DNA from: Steroidobacteraceae bacterium
GTDB taxonomy: Bacteria > Pseudomonadota > Gammaproteobacteria > Steroidobacterales > Steroidobacteraceae
Length of the DNA: 18,088 nt
Reading direction: 5' to 3'
NCBI GenBank assembly: GCA_025927665.1
Contig: JAICKZ010000021.1
Span: 1 to 18,088, forward strand
Both the position numbers and the translations under genes were made by a program. The notes beneath the pieces were generated by a model. It was not told the origin of the DNA. It made no database searches and worked only from the letters and a program-made list of their open reading frames with translations. Below, piece after piece: positions 7,593-14,888 of the stretch; position 1 is the first letter of the stretch, and the number at the start of each line of letters is the position of its first letter.

Positions 7593-8567
7593 ATGAAAAT
7601 TTTATTTATTGGTGGTACTGGCAATATCAGCAGTAGCGTCAGTCGGTTGTGCATTGCCAAGGGAATGGAACTTTGGTTATTAAACCGTAGTGGCACGCGA
7701 GACATTGCTCACGCTAACAACTTGCAGCTAGACATTAAAAGCCCTGATACAAAAAAACAGCTCGCGTCGCATCAGTGGGATGTGGTGGTGAACTGGATTG
7801 CTTTCACACCTGCCGATATAGAGCGCGATATCGCTTTATTCAGCGGCAAGACTGCGCAATATGTTTTCATCAGTTCGGCATCCTGTTATCAAAAGCATAA
7901 TCCCAATGATTTCATTACCGAAAGAACACCATTGGCCAATCCGTTTTGGGAGTATTCGCGCAACAAGATTGCGGCAGAGCAACGATTGCACCGTGCTTAT
8001 TTGGAACAACAATTTCCGTACACTATTGTACGCCCCAGCCATACTTACAGTAATGTCATTCCAATCACTATCGGCGGCTGGCATGAATACACTACGGTGG
8101 ATCGAATGAAAAAAGGATTACCGATCGTTGTGCAAGATGATGGCACGTCATTATGGACTGTTACACATGCAGATGATTTCGCCAAAGGTTTTGTGGGATT
8201 GCTTGGAAATCCCCAAGCCTTGCATGAAGATTTTCACATCACCTCAGATGAAGCTTTAAGTTGGAATGAGATATATAAGCTGACCGCAAAGGCGGTGAAC
8301 TGTGAAGCGCAGATTGTGCATGTCAGTTCGAAACATATCTGTGAGAAAGATCCTGACTATATAGGCTCACTATTAGGCGATAAAGCACACAGCACTCGCT
8401 TTGATAACAGCAAGATCAAGCAGTTGGTTCCGGAGTTCGTCTGCAACATTCCATTCGCTGCAGGCATCAAGCGTACCTTGCAATGGTTTGAAGCAGATTC
8501 ATCATGCCAACATATCAATCCTCAAACCAACACGTTTATCGAAGAGCTGATTGCCACGTCACAATAA
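7593..8567 (+). CDS. NAD-dependent epimerase/dehydratase family protein (extended SDR)
   Basis: The 324-residue protein starts MKILFIGGTGNIS, a Rossmann nucleotide-binding turn at residues 7-13 of the atypical extended-SDR type. YSRNKIAAEQ follows, with Tyr121 and Lys125 as the catalytic YxxxK pair, and SSAS at 94-97 supplies the Ser. VRPSHTYS and the segment VTHADDFAKGFVGLLGN are typical of epimerases/dehydratases and of the related plastid RNA-binding CSP41 group. The substrate cannot be told from sequence; a nucleotide sugar is possible. AGGA at 7575-7578 is rather far from the ATG (14 bases). It is inserted between yqeY and dnaG, where most relatives have nothing, and is followed by dnaG after 97 bases on the same strand. 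Its AT content looks slightly higher than that of its neighbours, so acquisition by transfer is possible but unproven. Confidence 0.85.
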   Translation: MKILFIGGTGNISSSVSRLCIAKGMELWLLNRSGTRDIAHANNLQLDIKSPDTKKQLASHQWDVVVNWIAFTPADIERDIALFSGKTAQYVFISSASCYQKHNPNDFITERTPLANPFWEYSRNKIAAEQRLHRAYLEQQFPYTIVRPSHTYSNVIPITIGGWHEYTTVDRMKKGLPIVVQDDGTSLWTVTHADDFAKGFVGLLGNPQALHEDFHITSDEALSWNEIYKLTAKAVNCEAQIVHVSSKHICEKDPDYIGSLLGDKAHSTRFDNSKIKQLVPEFVCNIPFAAGIKRTLQWFEADSSCQHINPQTNTFIEELIATSQ

Positions 8568-8664
8568 CTTCGTGTCGCAGCTGGAGAAGGTGAACTCGAA
8601 TTTTGTACAATTGTTATCGCTGCTGTTACTGTGCGGTTCTTCATCTCTGACTTAGACCTTGCTC

Positions 8665-10434
8665 GTGTCCGGACGTATTCCGCAATATTTTATTGATCAA
8701 TTGATCACTCGTACTGACATTGTCGATGTCATTGGTACACGCATACCCTTGCGCAAGGCCGGTAAGGAGTACAAGGCTTGTTGTCCATTTCACGATGAAA
8801 AAACGCCATCGTTTAATGTTGTTCCAGATAAGCAGTTTTATCACTGCTTTGGATGTGGCGCGCACGGAACAGCGCTGGGGTTCTTGATGGAGTACGACCA
8901 CTTGGGTTTTGTGGAGGCAGTGGAGGAACTCGCCACTCGCGCAGGACTTGATGTGCCATATGAAATCTCTTCAACACCTGCCGCGCCAAAACCTTCGCAG
9001 GACCAGTATCAGTTGATGGAAAGTGCAGCGGAGTTTTTTCGCAAACGCTTGCGCGCAGCGCCTATTGCAATCGAGTATTTAAAAAAACGTGGATTAACGG
9101 GCGAAACCGCTGCGCGTTTTGGAATTGGTTACGCGCCGGATGCTTGGGATGAATTGCTCACACAACTTAGTCATGATGACGCTTCGCGACAGACATTGTT
9201 GCGCACCGGCTTGATTATCGAGCGTGATAACAAAAGTGGTTTCTATGATCGTTTTCGTCAACGCGTGATGTTTCCAATTCGTGACTCACGCGGACGCACT
9301 ATCGGATTCGGTGGACGTATTACCGAGCAAGGAGAGCCCAAGTATCTCAACTCACCCGAAACTGAATTGTTCCACAAAGGCAGAGAGCTTTATGGGTTGT
9401 ACGAAGCTCGACAAAGTACAAGACAACTCACGCGTTTACTGGTTGTGGAAGGCTATATGGATGTGGTCAGCCTACATCAGGCGGGCATCACCTTTGCAGT
9501 GGCGACGTTGGGAACCGCAACCACGCCCGAACACTTGAATCGCATTTTTCGCGTGTGTAACGAAGTGGTGTTTTGTTTTGATGGCGATCGTGCTGGCCGC
9601 GCTGCCGCATGGCGCGCATTGGAAACTTCACTGCCACAGGCGCGTGAAGGCCGAAACTTACGCTTTATGTTTTTGCCTGATGGACACGATCCAGATACCT
9701 TGGTGCAAGAAGAAGGCCGCGCTGCCTTTGAGACTCGTGTTGTAAAAGCATTACCGCTTTCAGAATATTTAGCTCAAGAGTTAAGCGCGCGCCACGATCT
9801 CACGCAGGTGGAAGGCCGCGATCAGTTCATCAAACAAGCCCAGGAATTGTTAGAGAAACTTGTCGATGCAAGTTATCGCGAGTTGTTGTTTGCGCGACTT
9901 GCGGTGGCGCTCAATCTTTCGGTCGATCGACTGCGACGTGTCATGCCGTTGTCGGAACTAGATGTTAAGCATTCATCGACTTCCACAGTGACGTTGGCCA
10001 GTGCGGGGCGTGGTTCGGTTGTGCGCCAAGCCATTCAAAATCTTTTGCATTTTCCACAAGCGGCGGCCAGCTTAAGTGCAAGTACACTGGATGAGCTTGC
10101 CAATGTGGACAAACCCGGAGTGTTGTTATTGGTGCAGTTGGCCAGCGAACTCAAGGAGCATCCCGAACTGACCTCTGCAGCCTTGCTGGAACGTTGGCGC
10201 CAGCGACCAGATTACCATTACATAGATAAATTGTTTTTGCGGGGACCTTTGGCTAGCACGGGCGAGGCGGCTGCAAAAGAGGTTGGCGACGCAGTACAAC
10301 GTATAATTGCCGAGCAATTCCCCCAGCAACGTTTCGACGATTTAATGCGGCGATTTAACTTAGGCGCGTTAACGCCGGCGGAAAAGCAGGAATTGCGTGA
10401 ATTGACGCAGAAAAGTAGGTCAGTAAGACCCTGA
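8665..10434 (+). CDS. dnaG: DNA primase
   Basis: DnaG makes the RNA primers for lagging-strand synthesis at the replication fork and works with the DnaB helicase. The start is the GTG at 8665, giving MSGRIPQYFIDQLITRTDIVDVIG, which matches E. coli MAGRIP in register; an upstream TTG (8659) would add two residues. The product has 589 residues (E. coli 581). The zinc finger has Cys40, His43, Cys61 and Cys64. The catalytic core contains GRIPFGGR-type sequence (GFGGRI), the TOPRIM Glu262 in VVEGYMDV, and Asp306/Asp308 in DGDRAG. The C-terminal 150 residues form the more variable helicase-binding region. No strong Shine-Dalgarno precedes the GTG, consistent with the low expression known for primase. 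Confidence 0.97.
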   Translation: MSGRIPQYFIDQLITRTDIVDVIGTRIPLRKAGKEYKACCPFHDEKTPSFNVVPDKQFYHCFGCGAHGTALGFLMEYDHLGFVEAVEELATRAGLDVPYEISSTPAAPKPSQDQYQLMESAAEFFRKRLRAAPIAIEYLKKRGLTGETAARFGIGYAPDAWDELLTQLSHDDASRQTLLRTGLIIERDNKSGFYDRFRQRVMFPIRDSRGRTIGFGGRITEQGEPKYLNSPETELFHKGRELYGLYEARQSTRQLTRLLVVEGYMDVVSLHQAGITFAVATLGTATTPEHLNRIFRVCNEVVFCFDGDRAGRAAAWRALETSLPQAREGRNLRFMFLPDGHDPDTLVQEEGRAAFETRVVKALPLSEYLAQELSARHDLTQVEGRDQFIKQAQELLEKLVDASYRELLFARLAVALNLSVDRLRRVMPLSELDVKHSSTSTVTLASAGRGSVVRQAIQNLLHFPQAAASLSASTLDELANVDKPGVLLLVQLASELKEHPELTSAALLERWRQRPDYHYIDKLFLRGPLASTGEAAAKEVGDAVQRIIAEQFPQQRFDDLMRRFNLGALTPAEKQELRELTQKSRSVRP

Positions 10435-10505
10435 ATTATCGGACTTATCTGGTTCAGAACTTTACTCGCGGCGGCGGCGGCCGATTTAAGACATAACTTG
10501 CCGCT

Positions 10506-10531
10506 TTTAAACGCTCAGAATCGCGTTTAAA
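10506..10531. promoter_or_regulatory. perfect 9-bp inverted repeat just upstream of the rpoD promoter
   Basis: TTTAAACGC (10506-10514) and GCGTTTAAA (10523-10531) are exact inverted copies separated by eight bases. No T tract follows, so it is not a standard terminator for dnaG. It ends one base before the proposed -35 box, the position of an operator or activator site. The half-site core GCGTTTA occurs again at 10592-10598. Function is inferred from position only. Confidence 0.5.
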
Positions 10532-10532
10532 T

Positions 10533-10562
10533 CTGGCATAAACACAGCAGTCTAAGTAGAAT
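10533..10562 (+). promoter_or_regulatory. candidate sigma-70 promoter for rpoD
   Basis: CTGGCA (10533-10538, 4 of 6 matches to TTGACA) lies 18 bases before TAGAAT (10557-10562, 5 of 6 matches to TATAAT). Transcription would start near 10569, leaving a leader of about 45 bases. That leader contains the palindrome GCGTA-AA-TACGC (10582-10593) and a GAGGG ribosome binding site at 10601-10605. A separate promoter in front of rpoD is known in E. coli, so one here is expected. Confidence 0.4.
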
Positions 10563-10613
10563 ACGCGGTCTTTTTACCACTGCGTAAATACGCGTTTATT
10601 GAGGGCGTAGGCT

Positions 10614-12518
10614 TTGAGCAAGACCCCATCCAAGAAAGAGACTATTCCTGCAGTACCTACAATTGTTGATGAACGCCAATCACAATTGAAGCTTCTGATT
10701 GCCCGCGGCAAGGAACAAGGCTATTTGACCTATGCGGAAGTCAACGATCACTTACCCAGTGAGATCGTAGATCCGGAGCAGATTGAAGACATCGTAAACA
10801 TGATCAATGACATGGGCATTACGGTGTATGAAAAAGCGCCTGATGCTGAAGCGCTGCTGCTCACGGAACCTGTGGTTGCCGATGAAGAAGCAGCCGAAGA
10901 AGCGGCGGCTGCCTTAGCTACTGTTGATGCTGAGTTTGGTCGTACCACTGATCCTGTACGCATGTACATGCGCGAAATGGGTACCGTCGAGTTGCTAACT
11001 CGTGAAGGCGAAATTCGTATTGCCAAACGCATTGAAGAAGGCTTGGATGCAGTGCGCACCGCGTTGTCTATGTATCCGCCAACTTTCTCCTTGATGCTGT
11101 CACAGTATGATGGTGTGGCCACTCAAACTGTGCGTCTGGCTGACATCATTGTTGGTTTTATTGATCCCAATGCACCGGATGAAATTGCCGCGCCGATCAA
11201 TCCCAAGTTGGCTGAAGCAGCGGCTGCGCTTGAAGCTGATACTGAAGATGAGGCCGAAGTCGAAAGTGAAGGCGGCGATGAGGAAGAAGAAGCGCTAGAG
11301 ACAGGTCCCGATCCTGAAGAGGCGGCGCGTCGTTTTGATTCCTTGCGTAAAGCATTTGTGCTAGTACAAAAATCCATGGTGGAAAAAGGCGCCGATGACG
11401 CCAAGGTACTTAAGCTGCGCAAGAGTTTAGCTGCCGAATTCATGGAATTGAAATTATCGCCCAAAATGTTCGACATGTTGATCGCACAAATTCGTCAATC
11501 ACTCACTGAAATTCGCAACATCGAAAAACAAGTGATGTTGTTGTGCGTGCGTGATGCCGGTATGCCACGCAAGGATTTCATTTCTACTTTCCCCACCAAC
11601 GAAACTAATTTGTCATGGCTCGATAAGCATATTCGTGCCAAGCGCAAACACTCCGCACATCTTTCCAAGTTGCGTGAAGAAATTGAGTCGCAACAAAAGA
11701 AGTTGATGACCACGGAATTGGCCACGCATTTGAGCATTGCAGCGGTAAAGGAAATCAATCGTGAGATCGCAGTGGGTGAAGCGAAGGCTCGACGTGCGAA
11801 GAAAGAAATGGTGGAAGCCAATCTGCGTTTGGTAATTTCAATTGCGAAAAAGTATACAAACCGCGGGTTGCAGTTTTTGGATTTGATTCAAGAAGGCAAC
11901 ATTGGTTTGATGAAGGCCGTGGACAAGTTTGAATATCGACGTGGTTATAAGTTTTCCACCTATGCAACCTGGTGGATTCGTCAAGCCATTACACGTTCAA
12001 TTGCCGATCAGGCACGTACCATTCGTATTCCGGTGCACATGATTGAGACCATCAACAAACTCAACCGCATTTCTCGACAAATGTTGCAGGAAATGGGTCG
12101 CGAGCCAACGCCAGAGGAATTGGCAGTGCGCATGGAAATGCCGGAAGACAAAGTGCGCAAGGTGTTGAAGATTGCCAAAGAACCTATCTCCATGGAAACG
12201 CCCATTGGTGATGACGAAGATTCACACTTGGGTGACTTTATCGAAGATACGTCCGTGGATTCACCGATTGATTCCGCCACCATGGAATCATTGCGTGAGA
12301 CGACCCATTCAGTACTTGCGGGTTTAACGCCGCGTGAAGCAAAAGTATTGCGGATGCGATTTGGTATCGACATGAATACCGATCATACTTTGGAAGAAGT
12401 AGGTAAGCAGTTCGATGTGACGCGTGAGCGTATTCGTCAGATTGAAGCCAAAGCATTGCGTAAGTTACGTCATCCTTCGCGCAGTGAACAGTTGCGAAGT
12501 TTCTTAATCGAAGATTGA
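10614..12518 (+). CDS. rpoD: RNA polymerase primary sigma factor (sigma-70)
   Basis: RpoD directs RNA polymerase to housekeeping promoters. The TTG at 10614 is the chosen start: GAGGG lies eight bases before it, and the product then runs MSKTPSKKET into RQSQLKLLIARGKEQGYLTYAEVNDHLP, the region 1.1 sequence of E. coli RpoD. The protein has 634 residues (E. coli 613). Region 1.2 begins near Asp113 (DPVRMYMREMGTVELL). An acidic non-conserved insert with runs of Glu lies near 205-235. Region 2 is near 397-475, with YATWWIRQAITR for -10 recognition and promoter melting. Region 4.2, with the helix-turn-helix TLEEVGKQFDVTRERIRQIE, is near 592-611 and contacts the -35 box. It is the last gene of the operon and is followed by a terminator. 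Confidence 0.98.
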   Translation: MSKTPSKKETIPAVPTIVDERQSQLKLLIARGKEQGYLTYAEVNDHLPSEIVDPEQIEDIVNMINDMGITVYEKAPDAEALLLTEPVVADEEAAEEAAAALATVDAEFGRTTDPVRMYMREMGTVELLTREGEIRIAKRIEEGLDAVRTALSMYPPTFSLMLSQYDGVATQTVRLADIIVGFIDPNAPDEIAAPINPKLAEAAAALEADTEDEAEVESEGGDEEEEALETGPDPEEAARRFDSLRKAFVLVQKSMVEKGADDAKVLKLRKSLAAEFMELKLSPKMFDMLIAQIRQSLTEIRNIEKQVMLLCVRDAGMPRKDFISTFPTNETNLSWLDKHIRAKRKHSAHLSKLREEIESQQKKLMTTELATHLSIAAVKEINREIAVGEAKARRAKKEMVEANLRLVISIAKKYTNRGLQFLDLIQEGNIGLMKAVDKFEYRRGYKFSTYATWWIRQAITRSIADQARTIRIPVHMIETINKLNRISRQMLQEMGREPTPEELAVRMEMPEDKVRKVLKIAKEPISMETPIGDDEDSHLGDFIEDTSVDSPIDSATMESLRETTHSVLAGLTPREAKVLRMRFGIDMNTDHTLEEVGKQFDVTRERIRQIEAKALRKLRHPSRSEQLRSFLIED

Positions 12519-12541
12519 GATTGTATACACTGCAAACGATC

Positions 12542-12575
12542 ACAAAGCCGACGTTATTGTCGGCTTTGTTGTTTA
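12542..12575 (+). terminator. intrinsic terminator after rpoD
   Basis: ACAAAGCCGAC (12542-12552) pairs perfectly with GTCGGCTTTGT (12559-12569) around the loop GTTATT, followed by a T-rich tail (TGTTT). It begins 24 bases after the rpoD stop. The next gene starts only 13 bases after it, so that gene either depends on read-through or has a promoter overlapping this region. Confidence 0.9.
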
Positions 12576-12587
12576 TAGAATTTGTAA

Positions 12588-13205
12588 ATGATGAATCGAA
12601 AATCGCCTGGCAAACTGCCGCGTCAATTTTATGAGCAGCCGACACTTAAAGTGGCTCAAGCATTGCTGGGAAAGTATTTGGTGCTTGATGATGGCCTGCG
12701 ACACGTCGGACGAATCGTTGAAACCGAGGCTTATCAAGGTCCACAAGATCAGGCTGCACACTCGGCGCGCGGTGCAACTGAACGTAACAAAGTGATGTTT
12801 GGTGCGGCAGGCCATGCTTACGTTTATTTGATATACGGTATATGGAATTGCGTGAATGTTGTTACACGAATCGAAGGTATCCCCCATGCTGTATTAATTC
12901 GTGCCGTCGAGCCCGTGGAAAATCTTGATAACAAATGTCACGGCCCTGGGTTACTGTGTAAAGCGTATGGTATTGATCGTCAATTGAATGGGACTGATCT
13001 GTGTGGTGATCGTTTATGGATCGAAGAGCGAACCAACACTCGGCGCGTCAAAATTAAACGTGCGACCCGCATTGGTATCGACTATGCAGGCGATTGGAAG
13101 CACAAATTGTGGCGTTTTTACGATATTAACTCTGGTTATGTTTCAACTTTGACTGCTTCACAACGTAAACGTTTGCAAAGTATGCGCGACGTCTTACGGC
13201 TATAA
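12588..13205 (+). CDS. mpg: 3-methyladenine DNA glycosylase, AAG/MPG family
   Basis: This enzyme removes alkylated and deaminated purines such as 3-methyladenine, 7-methylguanine and hypoxanthine from DNA, starting base excision repair. The 205-residue product has GRIVETEAYQGPQDQAAHS (41-59), where Glu47 is the catalytic base equivalent to human Glu125, and Tyr49 and His58 match the stacking residues Tyr127 and His136. ERNKVMFGAAGHAYVYLIYGIWNCVNVV and VLIRAVEP follow as in the family (PF02245), with GPGLLCKAYGI further on. Length fits bacterial members. Two adjacent ATGs (12588 and 12591) are possible starts; neither has a clear ribosome binding site. It is unrelated by mechanism to the E. 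coli Tag or AlkA enzymes. Confidence 0.93.
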   Translation: MMNRKSPGKLPRQFYEQPTLKVAQALLGKYLVLDDGLRHVGRIVETEAYQGPQDQAAHSARGATERNKVMFGAAGHAYVYLIYGIWNCVNVVTRIEGIPHAVLIRAVEPVENLDNKCHGPGLLCKAYGIDRQLNGTDLCGDRLWIEERTNTRRVKIKRATRIGIDYAGDWKHKLWRFYDINSGYVSTLTASQRKRLQSMRDVLRL

Positions 13206-13275
13206 TTTTTTCCATCGCACAACATACATGTAAGCCGTGTAATAATAATCTGACATTGTTCTTGTTGTGACTACT

Positions 13276-13485
13276 ATGAGAATTGCCAAGCCGCTATTGC
13301 TAGTCAGTACTCCTGTCGGTGTTATCTGGGGAGTGGTAGTAGCCTATTGCATGCATCCATGGTTGGCATGGTTGATGATGGCGCTGCTCAGTGTGATCAG
13401 CTTGTTTGTTGGTTACACTGTATATGTCATTCGTCGTGAGCAACGTTCAAATAATATTGATTCAATGAGTAAAAAGACCACATGA
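13276..13485 (+). CDS. small membrane protein with two predicted helices, unknown function
   Basis: From the ATG at 13276 the product is 69 residues (MRIAKPLLLVSTPVGVIWG...); a GTG at 13267 would add three. Two hydrophobic stretches, about residues 6-25 and 28-50 (LLLVSTPVGVIWGVVVAY and WLAWLMMALLSVISLFVG), flank a short CMHP turn, giving a helical hairpin. The tail is polar and charged (VIRREQRSNNIDSMSKKTT), probably cytoplasmic. There is no evident ribosome binding site. Its TGA overlaps the sthA ATG in an ATGA at 13482-13485, which implies translational coupling and shared transcription. No family is recognised; a link to the transhydrogenase or redox balance is only a guess from position. 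Confidence 0.65.
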   Translation: MRIAKPLLLVSTPVGVIWGVVVAYCMHPWLAWLMMALLSVISLFVGYTVYVIRREQRSNNIDSMSKKTT

Positions 13486-14879
13486 ATTCTGTACACAAAT
13501 TTGACATTGTGGTCATCGGCAGTGGTCCGGCTGGCGAGGGCGCGGCAATGAATGCCGCCAAGCACTCCAAAAAAGTTGCGCTAGTTGAGCGTTATATGGA
13601 AGTCGGTGGTGGCTGTACGCATTGGGGAACCATTCCCAGCAAAGCATTACGACATGCGGTCAAGACATTACATGATGTGCGTAATAATCCTTTATTGCGT
13701 GATGCACGCAGCGCATTGCAATTAAGCTATCCACAATTACTTGCCAATGCCAATGAAGTCATTGATACACAAGTTGCTGCGCGACGACGCTTCTATGAGC
13801 GCAACCGTATTCCAATATTTGCAGGACAAGGAAAATTCAAAGATGCCCATACGTTGATGGTATTTGCAGAGAATGGAAGGCACACCGATCTCGCCGCTGA
13901 CTATTTTGTCATTGCAACAGGTTCACGGCCCTATCATCCGCCGGAGCTTGATTTTACACATCCACGTATTGTTGATAGTGATAGTGTGCTGCGTTACACA
14001 GGGCAACCTTTCTCGGTCACTATTTATGGCGCCGGTGTTATTGGTTGTGAGTATGCAAGTATATTTATTAATCTCGGTGCCAAAGTAACTTTGGTCAACA
14101 CACAAAATCGTTTGCTGTCATTTCTTGATGAAGAAATTGCCGAGGCACTGTCGTATCACTTGCGTGAACAAGGGTGTGTGATTCGTCACGATGAACAATT
14201 TGCAGGTGTGACGGCGCGAACAAACGATGTGGTTCTTGAATTGCAATCAGGTCGTCGTATTAAATCGGACATTCTGTTATGGTCAAATGGACGCACTGGC
14301 AATTCGAATGATATGGGATTGGATATGCTTGGCATTGCGCCCAATTCACGTGGACAATTAACAGTTAATGGCCACTATCAAACCAATTTAGCGAACATTT
14401 ATGCAGTTGGCGATATTACTGGGCCACCGGCTTTGGCTAGCGCTGCTTACGTGCAAGGTGCATATGCAGTACAACATATACTTGATCCGACTATTCCATC
14501 GCATTCGCATGCGTTAATTCCTAGCGGCATTTACACCATTCCGGAAATTTCATCTATCGGTAAAAGTGAACAGGAGTTGCAAGCTGCAAAAGTTTCCTAC
14601 GAAGTCGGACAGTGTGCGTTCAAGAATCTTGCTCGCGCGCAAATGACGGGGGAAAACGTTGGCATGTTAAAAATAATTTTTGATACTAAAACATTAAAAG
14701 TGTTGGGCGTACATTGTTTTGGGGACGGCGCGTCAGAGATTGTGCATATTGGACAGACGTTGATGGCTAATGACGCCATCAACGACATTCGTTATTTCAC
14801 CCGTGCGACCTTTAACTATCCCACTATGGCAGAAGCGTATCGGCGAGCAGCATTCAATGGCTTGAACAGGATGAGTTGA
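13482..14879 (+). CDS. sthA: soluble pyridine nucleotide transhydrogenase
   Basis: SthA (UdhA) is a cytoplasmic FAD enzyme that moves reducing equivalents between NADPH and NAD+, usually draining excess NADPH. The 465 residues match the E. coli length (466). The FAD-binding motif GSGPAGEG is at 13-20, followed by VGGGCTHWGTIPSKALRHAV. This is the diagnostic SthA sequence in which the redox-active Cys pair of related lipoamide dehydrogenases is missing. The second Rossmann motif GAGVIGCEYAS starts at 183, the second FAD contact VGDITG has Asp311, and the dimerisation domain contains IPSGIYTIPEISSIG. It starts inside the stop of the small membrane protein gene. It is convergent with the M13 peptidase with only nine bases between the stops and no visible terminator. 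Confidence 0.95.
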   Translation: MNSVHKFDIVVIGSGPAGEGAAMNAAKHSKKVALVERYMEVGGGCTHWGTIPSKALRHAVKTLHDVRNNPLLRDARSALQLSYPQLLANANEVIDTQVAARRRFYERNRIPIFAGQGKFKDAHTLMVFAENGRHTDLAADYFVIATGSRPYHPPELDFTHPRIVDSDSVLRYTGQPFSVTIYGAGVIGCEYASIFINLGAKVTLVNTQNRLLSFLDEEIAEALSYHLREQGCVIRHDEQFAGVTARTNDVVLELQSGRRIKSDILLWSNGRTGNSNDMGLDMLGIAPNSRGQLTVNGHYQTNLANIYAVGDITGPPALASAAYVQGAYAVQHILDPTIPSHSHALIPSGIYTIPEISSIGKSEQELQAAKVSYEVGQCAFKNLARAQMTGENVGMLKIIFDTKTLKVLGVHCFGDGASEIVHIGQTLMANDAINDIRYFTRATFNYPTMAEAYRRAAFNGLNRMS

Positions 14880-14888
14880 GCAAGCAAC

